Below, one piece after another: positions 54,188-61,516 of a DNA stretch of 64,000 nucleotides. The notes below the pieces were generated by a model. The model did not search any database. It was not told where the DNA came from and saw nothing but the letters and a program-made list of their open reading frames with translations. The position numbers and the translations under genes were made by a program. Within the stretch, counting starts at the first letter, position 1; each line of letters opens with the position of its first letter. Location of the stretch: positions 156,191 to 220,190 of the forward strand of contig NZ_JAHXPT010000005.1 of NCBI RefSeq assembly GCF_019431045.1, in the 5' to 3' direction. Source of the stretch: Clostridium weizhouense (GTDB lineage Bacteria; Bacillota; Clostridia; Clostridiales; Clostridiaceae).

Positions 54188-54991
54188 CTAATTTCGTACA
54201 TTTATTGACCCAACCCCAACTTCTAAATCAAAAGTATAAGTTTCCTCACCTGATGTTTTAGCATCAATATTGCAATGTCCAAGACCTTTTTCTGCTAATA
54301 ACTTAACTGGAGAATTTTTAGGTATTGTAATGTTAATATCACCTACTCCTCCTTCATATTTAAGATTTCCTCCCACTTCTGCCATTTTAAGATTTAATTT
54401 TCCCACTCCTCCCTTAATTTCAATGTCTCCACACTTTTCCTTTAAATTTAAATCAAATTCTCCAGCCCCTGAACTTAGATTTAACTTATCAAATTTAATA
54501 CTTTCACATATTGCTTTTACTGAATCACCAGTAAAAGCAATATTTTTAACCTTTATTCCTTTTATATCAGCCGTTCCTGCTTTCTGCTTAAATATAAAAT
54601 TTCCATTAAATTTTGAGGGAACTAAAATATCAAACTTAGATACATCATTTTCAGCATCAATATCAAGACCTTTTAATTTATCCCTTTTTTCAATTATTTG
54701 AATTTTATTACCATCTTTATTTATATCAATATCATTACTTTTTTCATAAAGTTCACCTGTCACTCTTACATCTTCCCCATCATAACTCTTAATAGATGCC
54801 TTTGCTGCACAGATTTCTATATCAATATCAGTTACATTATCAAGATTAACTTTTTCATCTATAACTTTCTTTTCATTTAAAGTTTCAATTTCTTGATTAG
54901 ATGTAATGTTTTTTTGTTTAGAATTAATGTTACATCCTATAGATGAAATTAATAATATTCCTGCAATAATTAAAATTAATATCTTTTTCAT
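54188..54991 (-). CDS. DUF4097-type lipoprotein
   Basis: 267 residues. Lipoprotein signal with lipobox SIGC (about residue 20), then a right-handed-beta-helix-like DUF4097 domain made of short repeating strands: VTDIDIEICAAKASIKSYDG, FDILVPSKFNGNFIFKQKAG, GEFDLNLKEKCGDIEIKGGV, GDINITIPKNSPVKLLAEKG. Often encoded near cell-envelope stress regulators; here it is upstream of the ECF sigma operon on the same strand, so membership in its regulon is plausible. The ATG at 54991 is chosen (AAGGGG 8 nt upstream) over one at 54997. After the TAG, the frame stays open for about a dozen codons, hinting at C-terminal trimming. Confidence 0.8.
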   Translation of the reverse strand: MKKILILIIAGILLISSIGCNINSKQKNITSNQEIETLNEKKVIDEKVNLDNVTDIDIEICAAKASIKSYDGEDVRVTGELYEKSNDIDINKDGNKIQIIEKRDKLKGLDIDAENDVSKFDILVPSKFNGNFIFKQKAGTADIKGIKVKNIAFTGDSVKAICESIKFDKLNLSSGAGEFDLNLKEKCGDIEIKGGVGKLNLKMAEVGGNLKYEGGVGDINITIPKNSPVKLLAEKGLGHCNIDAKTSGEETYTFDLEVGVGSINVRN

Positions 54992-55182
54992 TATCATTAC
55001 CCCTTAAACACAATAAAGCTTATTTATCTACTTTAATTATATAAGTTCCAATAAAGTTTGTTCATTAAATTATACACTTTTTAACATTGTGTAAAAAAAT
55101 CGCACATTCACTCTTGTTTTAATATATTCATTCCACATTTGTATTTCAGTCATTTTATTTCCCCTTAAATTATATATAATCT

Positions 55183-55344
55183 TTATATATCCTTTTTCAT
55201 ATAATATCTTTTATCATCTTCTAGACAGTTATTTAGTACTCCAAAAATTTCATATCCTTGTTTTATATAAAAATCTTTTGCTTGAAAATCAAATGTATCT
55301 AAATGAATTAGCTTACATCCTCTTTCTATAGCTATATTTTCAAA
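55183..55344 (-). pseudogene. C-terminal fragment of a GNAT acetyltransferase
   Basis: The minus strand encodes ENIAIERGCKLIHLDTFDFQ then AKDFYIKQGYEIFGVLNNC and a YYMKKDI end: the last third of an N-acetyltransferase, including the region after the acetyl-CoA loop. A stop codon lies just upstream in frame and the first two-thirds are missing. The rest of 54992-55418 is spacer. Confidence 0.75.
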
Positions 55345-55418
55345 TTACATATTTTATTTTATAGATTATACTTACACCCTATTAAAATACCATAGCTACT
55401 TTAATTGTAAAAATATTT

Positions 55419-55898
55419 TTAACCATGATTATATGGTATATGTTCAGAACCAAAAAACTGAGGAGTTTCACTATTTATCATTTTTAAAATATTATCATTT
55501 AAAAAACTAGGTAATAAATATATTTTGTTTAAATCATTAATATCAATCCACTCACTTTTAATTTGCATATCATCTATTTCTGTTGGTTCAACAGTTTTAT
55601 CATTTTTTAATTTACATATAAAAATATGATACATTTTATGAATATATTCTGGATATAACTCTCGAAATTTAGGATTATCGCATATTTCCTCATATAAGGC
55701 AGAAAATCTTACTGGAATAACATTGTATCCTGTTTCTTCAAGACATTCTCTTATAGTAGCTTCATGTAAAGTTTCATCTGTATGTTGTCCTCCACCTGGT
55801 AATGAGTAATAATCCCCATTCTTCTCATCAAAACACTTGTTTAATAAAATTTTATTATTATTTATAATAATCGCTTTTGCTGTACTTCTAATACTCAT
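55419..55898 (-). CDS. Nudix hydrolase
   Basis: 159 residues with a complete Nudix box GGGQHTDETLHEATIRECLE then ETGYNV (GX5EX7REUXEEXGU), about 36-58, in the expected place. Hydrolyses a nucleoside-diphosphate-linked compound; the N-terminal IRSTAKAIIINNNKILLNKC and the HKMYHIFICKL strand are typical of the ADP-ribose or mutT-like groups. Substrate unknown. ATG with GGGAGG 6 nt upstream, and an extended -10 promoter of the repeated type about 70 nt before it. Confidence 0.9.
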   Translation of the reverse strand: MSIRSTAKAIIINNNKILLNKCFDEKNGDYYSLPGGGQHTDETLHEATIRECLEETGYNVIPVRFSALYEEICDNPKFRELYPEYIHKMYHIFICKLKNDKTVEPTEIDDMQIKSEWIDINDLNKIYLLPSFLNDNILKMINSETPQFFGSEHIPYNHG

Positions 55899-55968
55899 TT
55901 TTTACCTCCCTAACATTTATCTACATCATGTAAAAATTATTGACATCATAAATTACTGTACTAAATCG

Positions 55969-56018
55969 ATTATAGCATATTTTGTAAATATCACATTATT
56001 CAATTTTCAAAAATTATT
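55969..56018 (-). promoter_or_regulatory. Repeated promoter module, copy 1 (Nudix gene)
   Basis: Minus strand: TTTTTGAAAATTGAATAATG, TGATATTTACAAAATATG then CTATAATC. TATGCTATAAT is an extended -10 (TGnTATAAT). Closely similar segments precede the genes at 57932 and 59143 and occur at 62.66 kb; a shortened form precedes 63518. Confidence 0.6.
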
Positions 56019-56077
56019 TTTATTACTTGCTAAATCATTTCTAAATATTATATATTTTAATGAATTGCATATAAAAA

Positions 56078-56110
56078 ACACCTAAGACAATTAAATCCTA
56101 AGTGCTTATA
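56078..56110 (-). terminator. Repeated terminator module, copy 2
   Basis: Stem ACACCTAAGA (56078-56087) / TCCTAAGTGC (56096-56105), T-run on the minus strand. Follows the alpha/beta hydrolase gene. Between hydrolase stop and hairpin lies a non-matching coding remnant (LTEEVVDYIREK). Confidence 0.75.
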
Positions 56111-56170
56111 AAAATATTAATTACCTTATTTTTCTCTAATGTAATCTACTACTTCTTCTGTTAATCAAAG

Positions 56171-57154
56171 TTATATTACTGTTATGGATCTACTTTGCTT
56201 TTTCTCTTTTTTACTAATGTCTACCAACGCATCAAAAAATAAGTTAGGTTGATCTATCATTGTCATATGTCCAGCCCTAGGTATTAAATATAATTTTTTA
56301 TACGGTGCATTAATTTTTTTAAAGTATTCTTCAGCAATAACATAAGGGGTTTGCCAATCATTTTCACCTAGAATATAATAAATTGGAACTTTATATTCTA
56401 CCGTTTCTAATCTTATATCAAAATTACTCCAAAACTCTATTACTTCTTTATTTGATTTATCCATTTTTATCAATGCAGAAATATCCGATAACTTAAAAAT
56501 AGGACTTTTAATTAAGCCTATAATTACAGAAAGATTCCCCTTAGCAGCTAAATTATATTTACCTTGAACTGCACGTAGTTTCTCAGATTTTTTCTTAAAT
56601 GCAATACCATGATTATCACCTGGATAATTGCCTAAAGCTTCAAGCTCTTTTAGAGATTTTTTATCATTAGCTAGCAATGCTAATTCTTTAACTTTTTCGT
56701 AACCAACACGTTCATTCTCAAACATACTTATAACTTGCCCAACTCCAATATAACAAGCTACTTCTTCTGGATATTTTTTTATAAATATGCTTCCCAAAAC
56801 AGTTCCCCAAGAATGTCCAAATATAATTATCTTTTGTTTATTATATTTTCTTTTTAAGTATTGAATAATTTCAAATAAATCCTTTATTAATAAATCAATT
56901 GTAACACATTCATCTGGATTTTTAGTTAACGTTTTTCCTGCTCCACGCTGATCCCAATGAACTACTGTAAAAATTTCTTCCCATTTTTCCTGAAAAATAT
57001 ATGAAAGCGTTGATTCTGCAAAACCTGGCCCACCGTGTAAAAACAACATTACTGGATTATCATACTTTGTACCAGCATGAAATATATATTGTTTTATACC
57101 ATTAATGGGCGCATATTCCTCAAAATAAATTAATCTACTGGTCTTATTTTTCAT
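56171..57154 (-). CDS. Alpha/beta hydrolase, proline iminopeptidase-like
   Basis: 327 residues. The oxyanion-hole motif HGGPGFAEST, nucleophile elbow GHSWGTVLG (Ser), acid in LGENDWQTPY and the histidine PRAGHMTMID give a complete catalytic triad. HGGPG is typical of the prolyl aminopeptidase group, but the substrate may be another ester or peptide. The start at 57154 is chosen because AAAAGGAG lies 9 nt upstream; the frame extends further upstream without a site. Neighbouring genes on this strand are also single small-molecule enzymes. Confidence 0.88.
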   Translation of the reverse strand: MKNKTSRLIYFEEYAPINGIKQYIFHAGTKYDNPVMLFLHGGPGFAESTLSYIFQEKWEEIFTVVHWDQRGAGKTLTKNPDECVTIDLLIKDLFEIIQYLKRKYNKQKIIIFGHSWGTVLGSIFIKKYPEEVACYIGVGQVISMFENERVGYEKVKELALLANDKKSLKELEALGNYPGDNHGIAFKKKSEKLRAVQGKYNLAAKGNLSVIIGLIKSPIFKLSDISALIKMDKSNKEVIEFWSNFDIRLETVEYKVPIYYILGENDWQTPYVIAEEYFKKINAPYKKLYLIPRAGHMTMIDQPNLFFDALVDISKKEKKQSRSITVI

Positions 57155-57199
57155 AATTCCAATTCTCCTTTTATGACTAAAAAAATTATTAATGGTCAT

Positions 57200-57273
57200 T
57201 TTAGAGTTCTTAAAGCAAATCCCCCGTCCATGGGCTTTATACTAAAAAATCAACATTCACTTAAAACATAGCC
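57200..57273. mobile_element. Hairpin element, copy 7, right half only
   Basis: Retains TAGAGTTCTTAAAGCAAATC, GTCCATGGGCTTTATACTAA and ATCAACATTCACTTAAAACATAGC, matching the right half of the copy at 46.5 kb. The left end is lost. It abuts the stop codon of the 57276 gene. Confidence 0.75.
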
Positions 57274-57275
57274 AT

Positions 57276-57932
57276 TTATTTAAATAATTTGTATATCTTA
57301 TTATCACGTATATAATCTAATGTTCCAAGCGTTTCATCATCTGAAGTTAAATAACCATATTCTCCAGAATCAAATTCAACTGCATAATAACTAAAAGTTC
57401 CATTACGCTTACCAACAGCTTTTTCTATATTTACAAGTTGACATTGAAAAGAATTTTCCATAGGACTATAGTTTGTTTCACATAAAGTATTATCACATAC
57501 AGAATATACGTACATTTTTTTACTATCATTAGCATGTAATTGTACAGTATTACCATCTTTACTCACATCTACATTACAATATGAATCTCCTTGCGTATAA
57601 TTACAATGAATTGGTTTCAAATCTAAACTACGAATAATCTTTAATTTATTTAAATCATATACAAAAAGACCAAAATATCCATGAAATATCACAATATCAC
57701 CTGATGCATAATCAATCTCTGCCATTGATGCTCCTGTAATCTGTTCCAATGACCATTGTGGCGTAGTAGGCTCAAGTGGAATGTTATCATTTGTACTATT
57801 ATTAATGCTTCCAATTGTTTTATTTGCTGTAACTTGTAAATTTTCAGATTTATTTTTACTAAGATTACTATATCCAACTATCAGGATTGTAGTTAATAAC
57901 ATGATTAACATTGTTAATATTATTTTTTTCAT
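57276..57932 (-). CDS. Secreted or membrane-anchored protein resembling a BlaR1-associated sensor domain
   Basis: 218 residues. An N-terminal hydrophobic segment (about 4-20) is followed by a linker and a beta-rich domain (about 55-218) with AEIDYASGDIVIFHGYFGLF, VYDLNKLKIIRSLDLKPI and FDSGEYGYLTSDDETLGTLD. I recall such a domain at the C-terminus of some M56/BlaR1-like proteins and as stand-alone proteins in clostridia; this link is from memory and unverified. It may bind a ligand outside the cell. ATG with AAAGGGG upstream and the repeated promoter module. Confidence 0.55.
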   Translation of the reverse strand: MKKIILTMLIMLLTTILIVGYSNLSKNKSENLQVTANKTIGSINNSTNDNIPLEPTTPQWSLEQITGASMAEIDYASGDIVIFHGYFGLFVYDLNKLKIIRSLDLKPIHCNYTQGDSYCNVDVSKDGNTVQLHANDSKKMYVYSVCDNTLCETNYSPMENSFQCQLVNIEKAVGKRNGTFSYYAVEFDSGEYGYLTSDDETLGTLDYIRDNKIYKLFK

Positions 57933-58004
57933 ATAATTTTAACCCCTTTAAATAAATAATTACTATGAATTATTATTATCTCACTTATTTACCATTATGT
58001 GTTG

Positions 58005-58056
58005 ATTATAACATATTTTATAAATACTAAATTATTCAATTTTCAAAAATCATTTT
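58005..58056 (-). promoter_or_regulatory. Repeated promoter module, copy 2 (57932 gene)
   Basis: TTTTTGAAAATTGAATAATT, TAGTATTTATAAAATATG then TTATAATC on the minus strand; extended -10 TGTTATAAT. Near-identical to copy 1. Confidence 0.6.
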
Positions 58057-58114
58057 ATTAATTGTTATATCAAATTTAAATACTATGCGCTTTAATAAAA
58101 TTGCATATAAAAAA

Positions 58115-58145
58115 ACACATAAGACAATTAAATCCTAAGTGCTTC
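58115..58145 (-). terminator. Repeated terminator module, copy 3
   Basis: Stem ACACATAAGA (58115-58124) / TCCTAAGTGC (58133-58142) with a T-run on the minus strand. No intact gene lies directly upstream on this strand; a remnant ending KEFKIILGQKK precedes it. Confidence 0.65.
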
Positions 58146-58200
58146 TAAAAATATTAGTTACCTTCTTTTGTCCTAAGATAATCTTAAATTCTTTAGCAAA

Positions 58201-58286
58201 ACTAGTATTTAAAATTAAGAGAAGTTATCTTTTTATCAACATATGAATATAAGAAGATAAGAAGTTGTCTTCTCTAAAAATATTTT
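58201..58286. repeat. 86-bp intergenic repeat C, copy 1
   Basis: Matches 61395-61480 over 86 bp with about ten changes, including the shared core TCAACATATGAATATAAGAA. Its end forms AGAAGATAA/TTGTCTTCT, a terminator-like hairpin on the minus strand. Confidence 0.75.
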
Positions 58287-58359
58287 AGCTTACTAATCTA
58301 TCTTGTAACATTGCTAGTTACATTTTCAGTAACTATTTTTATAACATTATTAAAAGTTA

Positions 58360-58408
58360 AAAATATCCTTATAGCTACACAATCAAAATTATAGCTATAA
58401 GGATATTT
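58360..58408. terminator. Isolated strong hairpin
   Basis: AAATATCCTTATAGCT pairs perfectly with AGCTATAAGGATATTT around a 16-nt loop; T-rich on both sides. No gene adjoins it in either direction, so it is probably left from a lost gene. Confidence 0.6.
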
Positions 58409-58439
58409 TATTGTGCATCTCATGTTAAGCTTAAACTGT

Positions 58440-58500
58440 TAACTTGTAGACTTTCTTAGTATTGAGCAGTAAAAAAATCGCAAATTCAATCTCTTGAATA
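58440..58500. repeat. 61-bp intergenic repeat D, copy 1
   Basis: TAACTTGTAGACTTTCTTAG through AAATTCAATCTCTTGAATA matches 63870-63928 with a few changes. Non-coding. Confidence 0.65.
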
Positions 58501-58518
58501 ATGAGACTTTACAACCTG

Positions 58519-58576
58519 TTATTTAATTTTATTAATACATGATCTAAGAATTTCATGTATTAATAAAATTAAATAA
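58519..58576 (-). terminator. Long perfect palindrome after the nitroreductase gene
   Basis: A 24-nt arm (58519-58542) is exactly complementary to 58553-58576 around a 10-nt loop, starting 4 nt after the nitroreductase stop. It lacks a following T-run, so termination or mRNA protection are both possible. Confidence 0.6.
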
Positions 58577-58579
58577 AAT

Positions 58580-59143
58580 TTATATCCATTTTATAACTTT
58601 ATCTAGCAATTTTCGTGGTCTTGGATATGGTGATTGGTTGGGGTATCCAATTGCTACTGCTGCTACAATTTCATCTTTAATATTTAACCATGAACATATT
58701 TCTTTGTCACAATGAAATATATCACAAATCCAAAGAGTTCCTAATTTAAAATCCTGTGCTGCTAAAAGTAGTGTTTGTATAGCAGCACCAATTGATTGAG
58801 TATCAGTAAGCAATCTATAATGATTATAGTCTTCTTCAAAATTAGAAAATGTATTAAATACTAAAACTACTGCTGACGCTTCATTGATTGAATTAATACT
58901 TAACTCAAAACTGCCAGTAGACTTATTCTGTTCCTTATCTCTATTTAAGGAGCACTTCATAAGGCTTACCAATTCTTCTTTTCTTCTATCTTGTAAGACA
59001 ATAAACCTCCATGGTTGACGATTTTTCCCTGAAGGCGCTTTAGTTGCTAATTCTAAAACTTTTTCTATTATCTCTTTTGATACTGTTTTATCTTGGAATT
59101 TTCTTATACTTCTACGCTCTTCTATTGCTTTTATTACATCCAT
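58580..59143 (-). CDS. Nitroreductase family protein
   Basis: 187 residues, the usual size. FMN-dependent oxidoreductase fold: AIEERRSIRKFQDKTVS, KAPSGKNRQPWRFIVLQD, SIGAAIQTLLLAAQDFKLGT and the C-terminal AVAIGYPNQSPYPRPRKLL. Reduces nitro, quinone or flavin-type substrates with NAD(P)H; the exact substrate is unknown. ATG at 59143 with GAGGAGGG 5 nt upstream is preferred over an in-frame upstream start. A fragment of a related gene lies at 49.6 kb. Divergent from the MFS gene. Confidence 0.88.
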   Translation of the reverse strand: MDVIKAIEERRSIRKFQDKTVSKEIIEKVLELATKAPSGKNRQPWRFIVLQDRRKEELVSLMKCSLNRDKEQNKSTGSFELSINSINEASAVVLVFNTFSNFEEDYNHYRLLTDTQSIGAAIQTLLLAAQDFKLGTLWICDIFHCDKEICSWLNIKDEIVAAVAIGYPNQSPYPRPRKLLDKVIKWI

Positions 59144-59205
59144 ATTAGCCCTCCTCAATTAGTACCAAATCTACAATCTTCATAATAATTTACGATAATG
59201 CACTA

Positions 59206-59255
59206 ATTATAACATACTTTATAAGCATCACATTATTCAGTTTTCAAAGGATATC
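59206..59255 (-). promoter_or_regulatory. Repeated promoter module, copy 3 (nitroreductase)
   Basis: CTTTGAAAACTGAATAATGT, GATGCTTATAAAGTATG then TTATAATT on the minus strand; extended -10 TGTTATAAT about 60 nt before the start codon. Confidence 0.6.
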
Positions 59256-59262
59256 ATTTTTA

Positions 59263-59291
59263 TTGACTTTTGAATTATATATTATTATAAT
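59263..59291 (+). promoter_or_regulatory. Sigma-A promoter of the MFS gene
   Basis: TTGACT (59263-59268), 17-nt spacer, TATAAT (59286-59291). The transcription start would fall inside the palindrome that follows. Confidence 0.8.
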
Positions 59292-59319
59292 TAACTTGTC
59301 CAATGATTGGACAAGTTAA
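59291..59319 (+). promoter_or_regulatory. 29-bp perfect palindrome, probable GntR operator
   Basis: TTAACTTGTCCAA, TGA, TTGGACAAGTTAA: 13-bp arms, perfect. The inner TTGTCC/GGACAA fits the TnGTnnnACnA-like sites of FadR-subfamily GntR regulators. It overlaps the predicted transcription start, so binding should repress the MFS gene. An FCD-type GntR gene is immediately convergent downstream. No second copy of the site was found in the window. Confidence 0.75.
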
Positions 59320-59340
59320 TTGAAAGAAAGAAGGATTTAA

Positions 59341-60552
59341 ATGAAAAAATCAACAAAAATATTTTTAATTTTAGGAATAATTTTCATATCTTTTAATTTA
59401 AGAGCGCCAATTACTTCCGTTGGATCTATAATAAATTTAATAAAAGGCCAATTTAATTTAAGTAATAGTATTGCAGGCTTTATTACAACAGTACCTCTTA
59501 TTATATTTGCTATTTTTTCACCGTTTGTTTCTAAAATAAATTCTAAGCTAGGATATGGGAAAACAATGATGGGTGGTCTAGCATTCATATTTATCGGAGA
59601 GCTAATACGTTCTTATACAAATGCATTAGGATTATTTTTAGGTACTGCTATTATAGGAATTGGAATTGCTATAGGTAATGTTTTAATTCCAAGTATTATA
59701 AAGCTAAAATTCTCAAAAAATACAGGGGTAATTACAAGTATTTATACAACAAGCATGTGTATTTTAGCAGCGGTAGGATCTGGTATAAGTGTACCATTAG
59801 TAAATAAATTCAACTTAAGTTGGAGAAATTCATTATGCATATGGTCAATACTAACATTAATAACTGTGTTTATTTGGATACCACAACTTAAAAATAATAA
59901 TCAAGTTAAAATGTCTAACAATAATACTGAAAACAAACAAAATTCATCTATTTGGAAATCTCCTCTTGCTTGGTGGGTTACTTTGTTTATGGGAATCCAA
60001 TCCCTAATATTTTATTGCTTAGTTGCATGGTTACCATCAATTATAATTTCAAAAGGAATGAGTTCTGAATTTGCCGGTACTATGTCTTTTTTATTTCAGT
60101 TAGTAGGACTTCCAGCTACTCTATTATTTCCCATAATAGCTGATAAGTTTAAAAATCAAAGAGGAATAGCTACTCTATCATCTGCAATATATTTTGTAGG
60201 AATGATTTTTCTTATGGTTTTCAAATCAACTTCATTAATAATCATTTCACTTATTTTTGTAGGTATTGGTATGGGTGGAAGTATTAGTCTTGCTATTGCA
60301 TTTATAGCTCTTCGTTCTCCAAATGATAAAAAAGCAACTGAACTTTCTGGAATGGCTCAATCAGCTGGATATGCATTTGCTGCAATTGGTCCTTTTATGC
60401 TAGGATTTATTTTTGATTTTACATCATCATGGATGATTCCCTTAATAATACTAAATTTCTGTATTTTATTATTAATTGGATGCGGATTAAAGTGCGGGAA
60501 AAATGAAGTTGTAGATGACTTTTTAGAAGACTTAACTGTAGAAAAGTGTTAA
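59341..60552 (+). CDS. MFS transporter, CynX/NimT (NarK-like) family
   Basis: 403 residues, 12 membrane segments. Signature near the start: SFNLRAPITSVGSIINLI, which is the conserved NLRPxxTSVGP region of CynX/NimT (cyanate, 2-nitroimidazole) transporters; GTAIIGIGIAIGNVLIPSII also fits. Exports or imports a small anion or drug; substrate unknown. ATG with GAAGGA upstream. Regulated, by inference, by the GntR protein encoded convergently at 60610 through the palindrome at 59291. Confidence 0.88.
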   Translation: MKKSTKIFLILGIIFISFNLRAPITSVGSIINLIKGQFNLSNSIAGFITTVPLIIFAIFSPFVSKINSKLGYGKTMMGGLAFIFIGELIRSYTNALGLFLGTAIIGIGIAIGNVLIPSIIKLKFSKNTGVITSIYTTSMCILAAVGSGISVPLVNKFNLSWRNSLCIWSILTLITVFIWIPQLKNNNQVKMSNNNTENKQNSSIWKSPLAWWVTLFMGIQSLIFYCLVAWLPSIIISKGMSSEFAGTMSFLFQLVGLPATLLFPIIADKFKNQRGIATLSSAIYFVGMIFLMVFKSTSLIIISLIFVGIGMGGSISLAIAFIALRSPNDKKATELSGMAQSAGYAFAAIGPFMLGFIFDFTSSWMIPLIILNFCILLLIGCGLKCGKNEVVDDFLEDLTVEKC

Positions 60553-60562
60553 AAACATAAAG

Positions 60563-60604
60563 ATGCTATACTATATCAAATTTACTTTTGATATAGTATA
60601 GCAT
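60563..60604. terminator. Bidirectional terminator between MFS and GntR genes
   Basis: ATGCTATACTATATCAAA (60563-60580) pairs perfectly with TTTGATATAGTATAGCAT (60587-60604), T/A-rich on both sides. Confidence 0.85.
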
Positions 60605-60609
60605 TTTAT

Positions 60610-61263
60610 TTATAGATTTAATATTTTTTCTATTGTATTAGATGCTTTATCAGGATTATGAGAAGATATATTTTCAAATAACTCTATATGAAAATTATCT
60701 ATTTTATTTTCATCTAAGTTTTTAAGATTTTTATTATGTATTTCAGTTTGAATATACTTAGAAATACTTTTGTATAAATCATAAAAAATAGAGTTATGAC
60801 AAGCTTTTGTAATCTCTATATGAAACTTTAGGTCTGCAACAGAATTTTCCTTTACAGTATCTTTAATAGTGTTTCTTTCTAATAAAGCTTCTTTCATATT
60901 CCTAATATCATTTTCATTACATCTTTCTGCAGCTAAACGTACAATTTGTTTTTCTAGGAACCATCTAACTTCTGCTATCTCATTAACACTAGATTTTGTT
61001 AACATCTCTTTCATATTCGCTTCAAATCTACTACTTGCTATAACATAAGTTCCTGAACCTTGACGTGACGATAAAACACTAGCTTGAATTAATGATTGAA
61101 GAGCTTCTCTAATAGTATTTCTACTTACATTAAATTGGGTACACAATTCAGGTTCAGAAGGAATTTTTTCTCCAACTTTCCAATCCCCTCGTAAAATTGC
61201 ATTTTCAAATTCATCTGCTATTTGTTTAGTTAATGATACTCGAATTGGCTTATTTATACTCAT
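60610..61263 (-). CDS. GntR family transcriptional regulator, FadR/FCD type
   Basis: 217 residues. Winged helix at about 8-72 (LTKQIADEFENAILRGDWKV, PSEPELCTQFNVSRNTIREA, SSRQGSGTYV), then an all-helical FCD domain (about 85-215) with metal/ligand residues in VADLKFHIEITKACHN and later FHIELFENISSHN. Such proteins are usually repressors released by a carboxylate ligand. Convergent with the MFS gene whose promoter carries a perfect FadR-type palindrome. ATG with AGGAG 9 nt upstream; no palindrome in its own promoter, so it is probably not autoregulated by that site. Confidence 0.92.
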   Translation of the reverse strand: MSINKPIRVSLTKQIADEFENAILRGDWKVGEKIPSEPELCTQFNVSRNTIREALQSLIQASVLSSRQGSGTYVIASSRFEANMKEMLTKSSVNEIAEVRWFLEKQIVRLAAERCNENDIRNMKEALLERNTIKDTVKENSVADLKFHIEITKACHNSIFYDLYKSISKYIQTEIHNKNLKNLDENKIDNFHIELFENISSHNPDKASNTIEKILNL

Positions 61264-61394
61264 CTAAATTTATCTCCTATAAATTTCAAAAAATAAAATA
61301 GTTATATTTACTATATATTATAGACGAATATTATTATGCAAACAATAAATTTGATATTATATTTGCTATAAAAATAGTTTAATTGTTTATTAAA

Positions 61395-61480
61395 ACTAAT
61401 ATTCAAAATTAAAAGAAGTTATATTTTTATCAACATATGAATATAAGAAGATAAGAAGTTATCTTTTCTAAAAATATATT
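61395..61480. repeat. 86-bp intergenic repeat C, copy 2
   Basis: Second copy of the repeat at 58201-58286; the AGAAGATAA/TTATCTTTTCT hairpin lies just after the methyltransferase gene's 3' end on the minus strand and may act as its terminator. Confidence 0.75.
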
Positions 61481-61516
61481 AATTAAGCAAGGATACTAAT
61501 CTCTTCAATTTTGCTT

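Noticed and set aside
54270..54701. Plus-strand open frame of 143 codons
   Set aside because: Antisense to the DUF4097 lipoprotein gene, which has signal peptide, lipobox and ribosome binding site.
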